Assembly (NCBI RefSeq): GCF_001618955.1
Contig: NZ_LVYV01000002.1
Coordinates: 228,286-292,285, forward strand
Length of the DNA stretch: 64,000 nt
From: Tardiphaga robiniae
Lineage (GTDB): Bacteria > Pseudomonadota > Alphaproteobacteria > Rhizobiales > Xanthobacteraceae
Direction: 5' to 3'
The notes beneath the pieces are model-generated. The model was not told the DNA's origin. It did no database searches and saw nothing but the letters and a program-made list of their open reading frames with translations. The position numbers and the translations under genes are program-made. Positions 7,367 through 15,752 of this stretch are shown here, one piece after another. Every line of letters starts with the position of its first letter. Positions within the stretch are counted from its first letter, which is position 1.

Positions 7367-8188
7367 ATGATGCAGTTCGTGGAAGCAAACGGCGCCCGCA
7401 TCCCGGCCATTGGCCTCGGGACATGGGAATTGCGCGGCCGCATTTGTTCACGTGTCGTCGAGCAGGCGATCCGGCTCGGCTATCGCCACATCGACACCGC
7501 ACAGGTCTATGAGAACGAGCGCGATGTCGGCGAGGGCATCCATGCCGCGCGCATTCGCCGTGACGAGATGTTCGTCACCACCAAGGTCTGGACCACGCAT
7601 TTCGCGCCTCACAATCTCGAACGCTCCGTGAAGGAGAGCCTGACGCGGCTGCGGATGACCGAGGTCGATCTGCTGTTGCTGCACTGGCCGAACCCGCAGG
7701 TGCCGCTGGAGGAAACGCTCGGCGCGCTGGCGCATGCCAAACAGATGGGCCTGACCAGACATATCGGCCTGTCGAATTTCACCGTGGCGCTGATCGAACA
7801 GGCGGTCGCTGCGTGTCCCGAGCCGCTGGTCTGCGATCAGGTCGAATACCACCCCTATCTCGACCAGACGAAGGTGCAGGGCGCCTGCCGGCAGAATGGT
7901 CTGGCCACGGTCGCCTACAGCCCCATCGCCCAGGGCAATGTCCGCGGCGATGAAACGCTTTCTGACATCGGCAAGGCACATGGCAAGAGCGCAGCACAGG
8001 TTTGCCTGCGCTGGTTGGTCCAGCAGGGCGCGGTGGCGATCCCGCGCACCTCCAAGGTCGAACGTCTGTCGGAAAATATCGACGTGTTCGATTTCATGCT
8101 GTCCGAAACCGAGATGTCCCGGATTTCGCATCTGGCGCATCCGAAGGGGCGGCTGACCGACTACGGCTTCGCGCCGAAATGGGATTGA
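7367..8188 (+). CDS. Aldo/keto reductase
   Basis: The 273-residue protein is a full-length aldo/keto reductase barrel. The catalytic tetrad is visible as Asp43 and Tyr48 (HIDTAQVYENE), Lys73 (VTTKVW) and His106 (LLLLHWPNP). The family signature GLSNFTVALIEQA and the NADPH-binding IPRTSKVERLSENI segment are also present. Closest in layout are the 2,5-diketo-D-gluconate reductase/methylglyoxal-reductase types, cytoplasmic NADPH-dependent enzymes that reduce small carbonyls. The start is an ATGATG behind a GAGGAGAAG ribosome-binding site; either ATG is possible. It is a single gene with a YdcF gene 86 bases downstream. Confidence 0.95.
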   Translation: MMQFVEANGARIPAIGLGTWELRGRICSRVVEQAIRLGYRHIDTAQVYENERDVGEGIHAARIRRDEMFVTTKVWTTHFAPHNLERSVKESLTRLRMTEVDLLLLHWPNPQVPLEETLGALAHAKQMGLTRHIGLSNFTVALIEQAVAACPEPLVCDQVEYHPYLDQTKVQGACRQNGLATVAYSPIAQGNVRGDETLSDIGKAHGKSAAQVCLRWLVQQGAVAIPRTSKVERLSENIDVFDFMLSETEMSRISHLAHPKGRLTDYGFAPKWD

Positions 8189-8274
8189 TCCATCAGGCCG
8201 ACCGGCATTTGCCGCCTTGATCTTGCAAACGGGATGGCTCATGCAGTGACACCGTCCGGCAAGCCAAGGGCCTC

Positions 8275-9078
8275 ATGTTCTTCATATTCTCCAAGATGCT
8301 CGGCTTCTTCACGGAGCCGTCCAATGCGATCGCCATAATCTGCGTGATCGGCATTGTGCTGGTGCTGCTGCAGCGCCAGCGTGTCGGAACATTGCTGGTC
8401 ACCTTTGGCATCCTGTTGCTGCTGCTGTTCGGCTATTCGCCTGTTGGCAATGTGCTGATGCTGTCGCTGACCGAGCGTTTTCCGAAATGGCAGGACGATG
8501 GCCGTGCACCCGATGGCATCATCGTGCTCGGCGGCGCTATCGATTCGGATTCGTCCGCGGCACGCGGCTCGCTGGAGATCAATTCGGCCGGCGAGCGGAT
8601 AACGGCGATGCTGGAGCTGGCGCGCCGCTATCCGCAGGCGCGTATCGTCTTCAGCGGCGGCGCCGGCAGCCTGATTGAAAAGTCGCTGTCCGAAGCGCCC
8701 GTTGCTGGCGAGCTGCTGCAGCGTTTCGGCGTGGCCCCCGAACGTGTCACGCTTGAGATCGCTTCCCGCACCACCGACGAAAATGCCGCTTTCACCGCGG
8801 GCCTGGTGACGCCGAAGCCCGGCGAGCGCTGGCTGCTGGTGACATCCGCCTGGCACATGCCGCGCGCGATCGGCGCGTTCCGCAGGGTCGGATTCGATGT
8901 TGAAGCCTATCCGGTGGACTGGCGCACGCGCGGCTGGATCGACGCCACCGAGACCTTCGATTCCGCCGGCGCCGGCCTCAGCCGGAGCGACATCGCGGTT
9001 CACGAATGGGTGGGGCTGGTGACCTACTGGCTCGCTGGCCGCAGCAGCGAGTTGCTGCCGGCGCCGAAGAAGCGGTGA
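8275..9078 (+). CDS. YdcF/ElyC-like DUF218 membrane protein
   Basis: The 267-residue protein has two N-terminal membrane helices (about 13-31 and 39-60) and then the DUF218 domain: DGIIVLGGAIDSD, RIVFSGGAGS, ASRTTDENA and LLVTSAWHMPRA. This is the arrangement of ElyC and its relatives, inner-membrane proteins with a periplasmic Rossmann-like domain linked in E. coli to envelope polysaccharide and peptidoglycan handling. The biochemical activity of the family is not settled. The gene is followed tail to tail by a DUF3253 gene after 4 bases. Confidence 0.92.
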   Translation: MFFIFSKMLGFFTEPSNAIAIICVIGIVLVLLQRQRVGTLLVTFGILLLLLFGYSPVGNVLMLSLTERFPKWQDDGRAPDGIIVLGGAIDSDSSAARGSLEINSAGERITAMLELARRYPQARIVFSGGAGSLIEKSLSEAPVAGELLQRFGVAPERVTLEIASRTTDENAAFTAGLVTPKPGERWLLVTSAWHMPRAIGAFRRVGFDVEAYPVDWRTRGWIDATETFDSAGAGLSRSDIAVHEWVGLVTYWLAGRSSELLPAPKKR

Positions 9079-9082
9079 TGCG

Positions 9083-9397
9083 TCACTCCGCCTTCGGCAG
9101 CCCCAGCCGATACACGCCGCGGAAATCGTTGGGATCCTCGACCGGCTTGCCCTTGCGATAGATCACGAGGCGGTCGGCGAGCGCTAGCGTCACGGCGGCG
9201 CGGCGGATCGGCATCAGCAGCGCGTGCCAGTCGCCCTCCGGCTCGATCACATGCGCGATCTCAGGCGGGCTCAGCGTGCCCGCGCCGTTGCGGGTGAGCG
9301 CGTCGAGAATCGCCTCGTCGAGCGGCAGGGGCTTGGGCTTCGGGGCGGCCGGTTTGGCGGCTGCCGGCTTCGGTGGCTTCGAACTGGGTTTGGACAT
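9083..9397 (-). CDS. DUF3253 small protein with K/P/A-rich tip
   Basis: The chosen start gives about 104 residues (MSKPSSKPPKPAAAKP...). The first 28 residues are a low-complexity lysine-proline-alanine arm. The rest is a winged-helix-like DUF3253 domain (AILDALTRNGAGTLSPPEIA, then WHALLMPIRRAAVTLALADR and a closing RGVYRLGL). An ATG nine codons upstream is open but has no better ribosome-binding site. The domain has no assigned function; the basic arm suggests nucleic-acid or surface contacts, which is inference. Confidence 0.8.
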   Translation of the reverse strand: MSKPSSKPPKPAAAKPAAPKPKPLPLDEAILDALTRNGAGTLSPPEIAHVIEPEGDWHALLMPIRRAAVTLALADRLVIYRKGKPVEDPNDFRGVYRLGLPKAE

Positions 9398-9513
9398 GCT
9401 CTGCCATGACCCATCGTACCGCATGACGCAAGCTGTGGCTTGGCGGACATGGCGCGGGCGAGGGCACGACGCTATGATCGCGCCAGTCGGCGTATAGAAG
9501 TCTCATTAGCCCC

Positions 9514-10449
9514 ATGGAACCAAGGCACCTCATCCGCGCAGCGATTGCCGTCTCGGTGGTCGGCCACCTCGCTTTGGCGGCCGGGGTCTATTTCGCCGAT
9601 GCGCGTCCGATGGAGCAGCATGAGGAGAGCGTTGCCGTCGATCTGGTAACGCCGCAGCAGCTCGCAGAGGCGGAGAAGAAGGCCGAGGAGACGCCGCCGG
9701 AGCCAGAGAAAAAGCCCGAACCGGAAAAGCCGGAATTTCGGCTGCCTGATTTGACCAACAAGCCGACCCTGGAAGAGCAGAAGACGCAGGCCGTCGCCGC
9801 CAAACCGCAGTCGTCGGCGCAAAACACCCCGCCGCAGCCGCAAAAGACGTCGCCGCAGCAACCCGCACCGTCACCGCAGCAACAGGCCGCCCAGCAACCG
9901 CCGCCGCCTCAGCAGCAAGCCCAGCAACAGCCGCAGGCCACTCCCGCAACGCCGCCTCAGTCACTGCCGCCCGCGGCGCAGCCTTCGCTGCAGCAGCAGG
10001 CCGCCTTGCAGGCTCAGCCGCCGGCATCGCAGCCCAGCCCACAGCAGGTGCCGCCGCAGCCCGAGGCCGATATCACCGTGAAATACGGCGTCATGCTGGG
10101 CTTACCGGAAGGCTTTGGCGGCGGGGCCGCGTCAGAGCAGGCGGATCTGTCGAAGCTGGATATCGCCGCGTTCCGGCGTCATCTGCGGAGCTGTTCGAAA
10201 TTGCCCACCACCGTCGCGCGCGGCGATGACGCCAAGGTCAAGCTGCGCGCCGTGTTCTCGCCGGATGGCCGGCTGGTTGCCGAGCCCACGGTGATCGAGG
10301 TGCGGCGGCCGGCCAAGGCCGCGCTCTTGATGCAGGCAGCCAAACAGGCGCTGGAAGCCTGCCAGCCCTATGCGATGCTGCCAGCCGACAAATACGACGA
10401 GTGGAAAGTGCTCGATCTCGATTTTACGCCGCAGGATTTCGCGGGGTAA
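9514..10449 (+). CDS. TonB/TolA-like envelope protein with long P/Q linker
   Basis: The 311-residue protein has one N-terminal membrane helix (about 7-27), an acidic segment, then a long linker of Pro, Gln and Ala (about 60-185, many QQ and PP pairs). The globular C-terminal domain (about 195-311) contains VKLRAVFSPDGRLVAEP and a pair of cysteines (SCSKL, EACQPY). This anchor-linker-domain plan is that of TonB and TolA, which span the periplasm and contact outer-membrane partners. No exbB/exbD, tolQ/tolR or tolB gene is next to it, so whether it works in energy transduction is open. Its 3' end overlaps the convergent DUF599 gene by 26 bases. Confidence 0.78.
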   Translation: MEPRHLIRAAIAVSVVGHLALAAGVYFADARPMEQHEESVAVDLVTPQQLAEAEKKAEETPPEPEKKPEPEKPEFRLPDLTNKPTLEEQKTQAVAAKPQSSAQNTPPQPQKTSPQQPAPSPQQQAAQQPPPPQQQAQQQPQATPATPPQSLPPAAQPSLQQQAALQAQPPASQPSPQQVPPQPEADITVKYGVMLGLPEGFGGGAASEQADLSKLDIAAFRRHLRSCSKLPTTVARGDDAKVKLRAVFSPDGRLVAEPTVIEVRRPAKAALLMQAAKQALEACQPYAMLPADKYDEWKVLDLDFTPQDFAG

Positions 10450-11143
10450 CCCTGATTTCGGCATCCGGTGCCATGGCCTGCCAGGCATTGGAGGCGAACT
10501 GCCGGCGCCAGGTCACGATCACCACTGCTGCCGTCGAGACCAGAAACACCCAGGGGCTGACGAACCAGCCGAGATAGCCGAGCGCGAAGAAGAAAGCGCG
10601 CTGCCCGCGGTTGAAGTGCCGGGCCGCCGCGCCGAACATCCGCGTCGTGCGCACCACATGCGCTTCGGCCTCCGGCGTGTCGCGCTTCGAGGCCAGCGGC
10701 ATCGCGCCGATCAGGATCGCGACGTAGTTGAACAACCGGTATGACCAGGCGAATTTGAAGAACGCGTAGACGAAAATCAAAATCAGCCCGAAGCACTTGA
10801 TCTCCCACATGCCGGGCGTCGTGTTGAAGCCGAGCGGCAGGTTCTGCATCATCGGCATCACTTCGTTGGTGGCGCGCAGCAGCGCCAGCGAGCCGCCGAT
10901 GGCGATCAGCGTCGTGGAGGCGAACCACGCGGTGCCGTTCTGCAGCGATGTCATGATATGGGTGTCGACGATGCGCGCCTCGCGCTCCAGCAGGCGGCGC
11001 ATCCAGACCTCGCGATAGGCGTGCATGCGCGCCGACAGGCTGTCGCGGCCGTATTTTGTGTGCTCCAGCGTGATCGCATAGGTCGTCCACTCCAGGATGA
11101 AGAAGCCCAGCGCGAAGACGTCGACCCAGGAATAGTTGATCAT
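10424..11143 (-). CDS. DUF599 family integral membrane protein
   Basis: The 239-residue protein shows at least four membrane segments: DVFALGFFILEWTTYAI near the start, ASTTLIAIGGSLALL, LILIFVYAFFKFAW, and a long hydrophobic hairpin near 190-220. The central WMRRLLEREARIVDTHIM loop and the SYRLFNYVAILIGA segment are typical of DUF599 proteins of alphaproteobacteria. The function is unknown. It is encoded convergently with the TonB/TolA-like gene and overlaps its last 26 bases. Confidence 0.9.
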   Translation of the reverse strand: MINYSWVDVFALGFFILEWTTYAITLEHTKYGRDSLSARMHAYREVWMRRLLEREARIVDTHIMTSLQNGTAWFASTTLIAIGGSLALLRATNEVMPMMQNLPLGFNTTPGMWEIKCFGLILIFVYAFFKFAWSYRLFNYVAILIGAMPLASKRDTPEAEAHVVRTTRMFGAAARHFNRGQRAFFFALGYLGWFVSPWVFLVSTAAVVIVTWRRQFASNAWQAMAPDAEIRVTPRNPAA

Positions 11144-11268
11144 GAAGCACCCATTGTATCAGTTGGCACTTCTGCCACGCATGCCGTGATGCAGCAACAA
11201 GCCTGTGCACGCGGCTTGCTTGCAGAGGCGCATGCGTGGCAATTTACCGGTCTCGCAAGGAGTGGTTG

Positions 11269-11925
11269 ATGTCGCTGTCGCTGGTGATCGGAAACAAGAA
11301 TTATTCGTCGTGGTCGATGCGGCCATGGGTTGCGCTGAAGGCTGCCGGCATCCCCTTCGCGGAGGTGTTTGTCCCGCTGTACACGGATGCTGCCGACAAG
11401 CAGCGCATTCTCGATGTGACCCCGTCCGGTAAGGTGCCGGCGCTCGTCGATGGCGAGATCACGGTGTGGGATTCGCTGGCGATCATCGAATATGCCGCCG
11501 AGCGTTTTCCGGATGCAAAGCTCTGGCCGGAAGACCAAGCTGCGCGCGCCCATGCGCGTTCGGTATCCGCCGAGATGCATTCCGGCTTCATGCCGCTGCG
11601 CAACGAATGCGGTATGAACCTGCACCGGCCGGTCCGGGCGAAGGCGCTGTCCGACGATGCCAAGGCCAATATCCGGCGCATCCAGCAGATCTGGGCCGAT
11701 TGCCGCGCGCGTTATGGCAAGTATGGACCGTATCTGTTCGGCGCCTTCAGCGGTGCAGATGCCATGTATGCACCGGTGGTGCACCGGTTCCTGACCTACG
11801 ACATCGATGTCGCGCCGGAAGCCCGTGCGTATATGGATACGATGCAGGCGCTGCCGGCGTTCCGGCAATGGACCGACGAGGGCCTTGCCGAAACCATCGT
11901 CATCCCGCGCTTCGAGGACGACTAA
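11269..11925 (+). CDS. Glutathione S-transferase
   Basis: The start at ATG 11269 gives a 218-residue protein beginning MSLSLVIGNKNYSSWSMRPW, preceded by AAGGAG. The N-terminal thioredoxin-like domain includes SSWSMRPWVALKAAGIPF, with the serine cluster expected to activate glutathione, and GKVPALVDGEITVWDSLAI, the conserved glutathione-contacting cis-proline and SLAI segment. A helical C-terminal domain follows. The length is normal for a cytosolic enzyme of the YfcF-like group. Substrate is unknown. An upstream in-frame ATG at 11236 lacks a ribosome-binding site. Confidence 0.93.
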   Translation: MSLSLVIGNKNYSSWSMRPWVALKAAGIPFAEVFVPLYTDAADKQRILDVTPSGKVPALVDGEITVWDSLAIIEYAAERFPDAKLWPEDQAARAHARSVSAEMHSGFMPLRNECGMNLHRPVRAKALSDDAKANIRRIQQIWADCRARYGKYGPYLFGAFSGADAMYAPVVHRFLTYDIDVAPEARAYMDTMQALPAFRQWTDEGLAETIVIPRFEDD

Positions 11926-12027
11926 AGCGTTTTCGGTTGGAACGGGTCCCGGTTCGCGCCGCCACGATTTCGTCATGACCGGGGCCGTGCCATAACAACC
12001 GCATATTGCGGGTTCATGGCAGCCCGA

Positions 12028-12072
12028 CTTTCTTTGGAAGCATTTTCTTCGGAAGCAGGGCTTTCTTTGGAA
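12028..12072 (+). repeat. Three imperfect tandem repeats in a gene leader
   Basis: The unit CTTTCTTTGGAAGC is followed at once by ATTTTCTTCGGAAGC and, after four bases, by CTTTCTTTGGAA. The spacing is about 15-18 bases. The repeats end 31 bases before the ATG of the next gene. They could be a binding site array or replication slippage. Confidence 0.6.
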
Positions 12073-12103
12073 AATTGGCTTCCACATCTGCGGGGACGAC
12101 TCG

Positions 12104-13057
12104 ATGAACGGGGTATGGGCGAATTCGCTCGATCAAATCTGGCGCGCGCCGACGCTTCCGATGTGGCTCGCGCTGGCTGCCTCCATCTTCTTCGCCCTGA
12201 TCGTGCTAGCGACGCTGCTGCGCGCCGAGAAGTCCGTCGCCAATGGCGCGTTGACCGTGATCACGCTGTTGGCGATCGGCGTTGCCGCTGCGGCGACACT
12301 GCGCAAATCCGAAACCGCAGGGCAGGACGCCTCGCACGCCGCCGTTGCGGCGCCTCAGGTGAATGCCTCGCTGCCGGCGCTGTCCTGTCTCGACGATCTC
12401 GCCGGCGATATGGTGCTCGCGGGCTGCGAGAAGGTGCTGTTCGGCTCGGCGGATTCGGTGGCGGCTGCCGTATCGGCCTCGGCTGCGCAGATCAATCGTT
12501 TGACGTCGTATGGCGATGTCGCCGCAGCGAATAAATCCATGATGCCTGAACTGGCGGGGCTGCGCCGCGCGGTCGAGCGCGATCGCTACGGTCTGATTGC
12601 CTATGTGTTGCAATCGCGCGATCGCTGCATGCCGGAGAGCTGCGCTGCCTATGCCGCGCTGACCGATCACAAGCGGATTGCTGCGAATATGGAAGAGCGG
12701 ACCTATGAGGGTCTCGTGACGCGCTATGCGCCCGGCTGGAACGCGCCGCCTGCGGCTGCAGCCGCTGCGACGGGCGCGCTGGCCGGATTGCCGGCGTCGG
12801 TTCCGACCGGCAAGCCGACCACGGCCGATTTTCCGTCCTCGTCCTCGATCCCGCCGATCTCGATCATGACGGAAACGCCCGTGAAGCCACCGGCGGCCGC
12901 CAATGCGCAGGCGCCTGCGCCGCGCGCCGCGACGGCAACGCCGCCGCCTGCTGCCGCGAAGAAGCAGCCCGCGCCGAAGACCGCCGCTCGTCCACAGGCG
13001 CCTGCCGCCCCAGCGCCCGTGCAGCTTGCACCGGAGGCTCCGCCGGCCGATAACTGA
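12104..13057 (+). CDS. Membrane-anchored hypothetical protein with A/P-rich tail
   Basis: The 317-residue protein has two N-terminal membrane helices (about 17-39 and 46-64). A cysteine-containing soluble domain follows (about 90-210: LSCLDDLAGD, LAGCEKVLFG, RDRCMPESCAAYAAL). The last 100 residues are a low-complexity tail of Ala and Pro with scattered Lys. The four or five cysteines suggest disulfides, so the domain is probably periplasmic. It resembles conserved hypothetical proteins of the Bradyrhizobium group; I know of no function. The gene starts 31 bases after a short tandem-repeat cluster and is followed by DUF1489. Confidence 0.75.
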   Translation: MNGVWANSLDQIWRAPTLPMWLALAASIFFALIVLATLLRAEKSVANGALTVITLLAIGVAAAATLRKSETAGQDASHAAVAAPQVNASLPALSCLDDLAGDMVLAGCEKVLFGSADSVAAAVSASAAQINRLTSYGDVAAANKSMMPELAGLRRAVERDRYGLIAYVLQSRDRCMPESCAAYAALTDHKRIAANMEERTYEGLVTRYAPGWNAPPAAAAAATGALAGLPASVPTGKPTTADFPSSSSIPPISIMTETPVKPPAAANAQAPAPRAATATPPPAAAKKQPAPKTAARPQAPAAPAPVQLAPEAPPADN

Positions 13058-13107
13058 GCGGTGGATAACGCCTTGTAAAACCGCGTCGCACTGCCGATTT
13101 CTGACCC

Positions 13108-13545
13108 ATGCCCCTGCATCTCATCAAGCTCGCCGTCGGCTGCGAATCCATCGCGGATTTCAAGAGCTATCTCTCCGAACGCATGCGTGCCGCGAAAGCG
13201 CGCGGCGCACCCCAGCATCACATCCACATCACCCGCATGGTGCCGAAACGCGATGTCGAACTGCTCGACGGCGGTTCGCTCTACTGGGTGATCAAGGGCG
13301 AGATCGCGCTGCGCGAAAAGATTCTTGCGATCGAACCGTTCCGCGATAGCGACGGTATCAATCGCTGTCGCCTGGTGATGCAGCCGAAACCCGTCACCGT
13401 CGCGCCGCGCCCGCTGCGTCCGTTCCAGGGCTGGCGCTATCTCACCGACAAGGACGCCCCGCCGGATCTCGGCAAGGCTGCCGCGAGTATCGAGGCAATG
13501 CCGGAGCCGATGCGGCGCGAGCTGCGGGAACTGGGGCTGCTGTAG
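13108..13545 (+). CDS. DUF1489 family protein
   Basis: The 145-residue protein starts MPLHLIKLAVGCESIADFK and contains HIHITRMVPKRDVELLDGGS, LYWVIKGEIALREKIL and RPFQGWRYL, which together are the conserved core of DUF1489, a family found across alphaproteobacteria. Length is normal and no signal peptide is present, so it is probably cytoplasmic. Function is unknown. It follows the upstream membrane protein gene after 50 bases and may share its transcript. Confidence 0.9.
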   Translation: MPLHLIKLAVGCESIADFKSYLSERMRAAKARGAPQHHIHITRMVPKRDVELLDGGSLYWVIKGEIALREKILAIEPFRDSDGINRCRLVMQPKPVTVAPRPLRPFQGWRYLTDKDAPPDLGKAAASIEAMPEPMRRELRELGLL

Positions 13546-13578
13546 GGCAGGGCTCGCTCGTCATCATTGCTCCAGCCT

Positions 13579-13714
13579 CGTCATTCCGGGGCGTGCGTCG
13601 CCGGCGAAGCCGGCAGAGCGCGAACCCGGAATCTTGAAGTGTTTTGCGCTGAACAGGTCGAGATTCCGGGCTCGGTCCCGTCGCCTCCGGCGCCGGTCCC
13701 GCCCCGGAATGACG
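13579..13714. repeat. Intergenic inverted-repeat element, family A copy 1
   Basis: The ends CGTCATTCCGGGGCG and CGCCCCGGAATGACG are exact reverse complements, with inner complementary pieces (CGAACCCGGAATC and GATTCCGGGCTCG). A second copy lies at 17248-17399. The element would fold as a long stem in RNA or single-stranded DNA. Such elements are common between genes in this bacterial group, as far as I recall. Confidence 0.85.
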
Positions 13715-13761
13715 GGGGTGGGGCGGCAAGACAGCGCCCAAACATTTTTTCCTATTCTCCG

Positions 13762-13789
13762 TTGACAACATCCCCATAAGGTTTATATT
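13762..13789 (+). promoter_or_regulatory. Near-consensus sigma-70 promoter before the repeat mosaic
   Basis: TTGACA at 13762-13767 and TATATT at 13784-13789 are 16 bases apart, a near-perfect vegetative promoter. It points into the repeat mosaic, where no protein gene starts for 800 bases. The expected start is near 13796, at the edge of a stem that begins CCTGCCCC. Confidence 0.6.
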
Positions 13790-14075
13790 CCCTTTCGTCC
13801 TGCCCCACCGAGAGGGGCGATCGCGATCGTCACGTTCGCGGGGCAGGATGCGGTGGACGCCGGAGATGCGGCGTCACGCGGTTCATGGGTGACGTCTGTC
13901 TTCGGGCAGGACGGATCTGCGCCAGCACTGCCAGTGGCAAGGAGACGGCCGGCCTTCGGATGGACAACCCCCTGGACAGTGTGACGGACGACCAAGTCAA
14001 AACGCGTTCGGCTTACTCGCTTGAGGCACCCTGTCCCTTCGCCTTGGGACTGTATTTTGGTGATCGGATCGTTCG
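13790..14075 (+). other. Structured non-coding stretch between promoter and repeat
   Basis: The first part can fold as CCTGCCCC (13799-13806) against GGGGCAGG (13840-13847), enclosing the small palindrome GCGATCGC. The rest, up to the border of the long repeat, holds short inverted pieces but no convincing frame. It resembles parts of dispersed Bradyrhizobium-group repeats that I remember only loosely. I found no gene in it. Confidence 0.4.
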
Positions 14076-14322
14076 CCATGGCGAAGCGCAAGCAACCGAA
14101 AAAACACCGCATGCGGAACGTCGGGCACTTGCTCGGCGCCTCCGAAAGTCCTGATGCACTCACCTGCGGAGTACCGCATTCGCATCAGGCCCAAGGGTGC
14201 AACGGGCACCTGGCGTTCCGCACGCCCTCTCACAGGGGGCAGGGAATGCAGGAGACGACGGCGCCCCCGCGCCGCAAACAATGGGGGTGATGACGCATGT
14301 CTGAAGGGCAGTGGCTGTTTGA
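14076..14322 (+). repeat. Long dispersed repeat, family B copy 1
   Basis: About 247 bases, from CCATGGCGAAGCGCAAGC to GTGGCTGTTTGA, match the reverse complement of 63753-64000 with only scattered differences. An ATG at the start opens a frame (MAKRKQPKKHRMRN...), but the two copies differ by small indels, so the frame diverges after about 28 codons. It is therefore a nucleotide repeat and not a conserved gene. The copy ends 281 bases before the thiolase gene. Confidence 0.88.
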
Positions 14323-14420
14323 CAGTTGAATCCGCATCGAATGTCGCGGCCCGCGCGTAACGCGCACGGTCGTCGGCGCCGTTCAGCCCACCACTTCCGG
14401 AAATCCAGACCACCGCTTTT

Positions 14421-14432
14421 GTGAGAGCTCAC
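14421..14432. promoter_or_regulatory. Small inverted repeat upstream of the thiolase operon
   Basis: GTGAG and CTCAC flank two bases about 170 bases before the first gene of the operon. The surrounding stretch 14323-14603 has no gene. This is a weak operator candidate only. Confidence 0.25.
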
Positions 14433-14603
14433 AGGCAGTCACCACGAAGTCGCTACCGCATCAGCAAAAACCGTGGCGATCCAGCCCCATCCATTCCGCT
14501 CTGTGAAATTCACGTCCGCAGCGTGAAATGTTGTCGCTTGCCAAGGCTGCCGTGAAAGGTCACAAAAAACTGAACTGGGACGAAACACCAATCGGAGAGA
14601 CGT

Positions 14604-15752
14604 TTGAGCATCAAGGGCAAGGCATATATCGCCGGCATCTACGAACACCCGACCCGGCATGCGCCGGACAAATCCATTGCGCAGTTGCATGCCGAAGTCG
14701 CCAAGGGCGCGCTTGAGGATGCAGGTCTCACGCATAAGGATGTCGACGGCTATTTCTGTGCGGGCGATGCGCAGGGAGGCCTGTGGCCGATGGTCGATTA
14801 TCTTGGCCTCAAGCCGCGTCACGTCGACTCCACCGAGACCGGCGGCTGCTCCTACATCATCCATCTCGGCCATGCCGCGCAGGCGATTGCCGCCGGCAAG
14901 TGCTCGATCGCACTCGTCACACTGGCCGGCAAGCCGCGCACCGGCGTGATGCCGCCGCGTCTGCAGGGCGCTGAAGCCGATTTCGAGACTGCTTATGGCG
15001 CCACCACGCACAATGCCTATGGCATGTGTGCCATGCGTCACATGCACGACTACGGTACGACCAGCGAACAACTCGCCTGGATCAAGGTCGCGGCCTCGCA
15101 TCACGCGCAATACAACCCGCACGCGATGCTCAAGGACGTGGTCACCGTCGAGGACGTGCTGAACTCGCCGATGATCTCCGATCCGCTGCACCGCATGGAT
15201 TGCTGCGTCGTCAGTGACGGCGGCGGCGCGATGATCGTGACCACGCCCGAAATCGCCAAGAGCCTGAAGAAGCCGCTGGTGCGTCTGATCGGCCACGGCG
15301 AAGCGATGAAGGGTCCGCGCGGCGGCAAGGATCTCGACCTCACTTATTCCGCGGGTGTGTGGTCCGGTCCGCGCGCGTTCGAGGAAGCGGGCGTGACTCC
15401 GCAGGACATGAAGTACGCGTCGATCTATGACAGCTTCACCATCACCGTTCTGATGCAGCTCGAAGACCTCGGCTTCTGCAAGAAGGGCGATGGCGGCAAG
15501 TTCGTCTCCGACGGCAACCTGATCTCGGGTGTCGGCAAGCTGCCGTTCAACACCGATGGCGGCGGTCTCTGCAGCAACCATCCCGTCAATCGCGGCGGCA
15601 TGACCAAGATCCTCGAAGCCGTGCGCCAGCTGCGCGGCGAAGCCCATCCCAAGGTGCAGGTGCCGAATTGCGATCTCGCGATTGCGCATGGCACCGGAGG
15701 CCTGCTCGGCGTGCGCCACGCCGCATCGACCGCTATTCTGGAGCGCGTGTAA
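14604..15752 (+). CDS. Thiolase-like protein (SCP2-type) with DUF35 partner
   Basis: The 382-residue protein, started at TTG 14604 behind GGAGAG, has the thiolase fold of the lipid-transfer/SCP2 type. A cysteine sits at the nucleophile position (TETGGCSYI, Cys82) and a histidine follows in CSNHPVNRGG (His326). The usual C-terminal cysteine motif C-x-G-G-G is replaced by IAHGTGG (His362). This pattern and the directly overlapping DUF35 gene (TAATG) are typical of thiolase/OB-fold pairs that act as a complex, including acyltransferases and the Ltp2/ChsH2 aldolases. The reaction could be thiolytic or retro-aldol cleavage of a beta-oxo- or beta-hydroxyacyl-CoA. MaoC and SDR genes follow, giving the preceding two steps. 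Confidence 0.88.
   Translation: MSIKGKAYIAGIYEHPTRHAPDKSIAQLHAEVAKGALEDAGLTHKDVDGYFCAGDAQGGLWPMVDYLGLKPRHVDSTETGGCSYIIHLGHAAQAIAAGKCSIALVTLAGKPRTGVMPPRLQGAEADFETAYGATTHNAYGMCAMRHMHDYGTTSEQLAWIKVAASHHAQYNPHAMLKDVVTVEDVLNSPMISDPLHRMDCCVVSDGGGAMIVTTPEIAKSLKKPLVRLIGHGEAMKGPRGGKDLDLTYSAGVWSGPRAFEEAGVTPQDMKYASIYDSFTITVLMQLEDLGFCKKGDGGKFVSDGNLISGVGKLPFNTDGGGLCSNHPVNRGGMTKILEAVRQLRGEAHPKVQVPNCDLAIAHGTGGLLGVRHAASTAILERV

Noticed and set aside
14078..14290. A 70-residue protein starting MAKRKQPKKHRMRN in repeat family B
   Set aside because: The second copy breaks the frame after about 28 codons, so conservation is at DNA level.
14439..15719. A 426-codon frame antisense to the thiolase-like gene
   Set aside because: The sense gene has motifs, a partner gene and coupling; the antisense translation has no recognisable domain.
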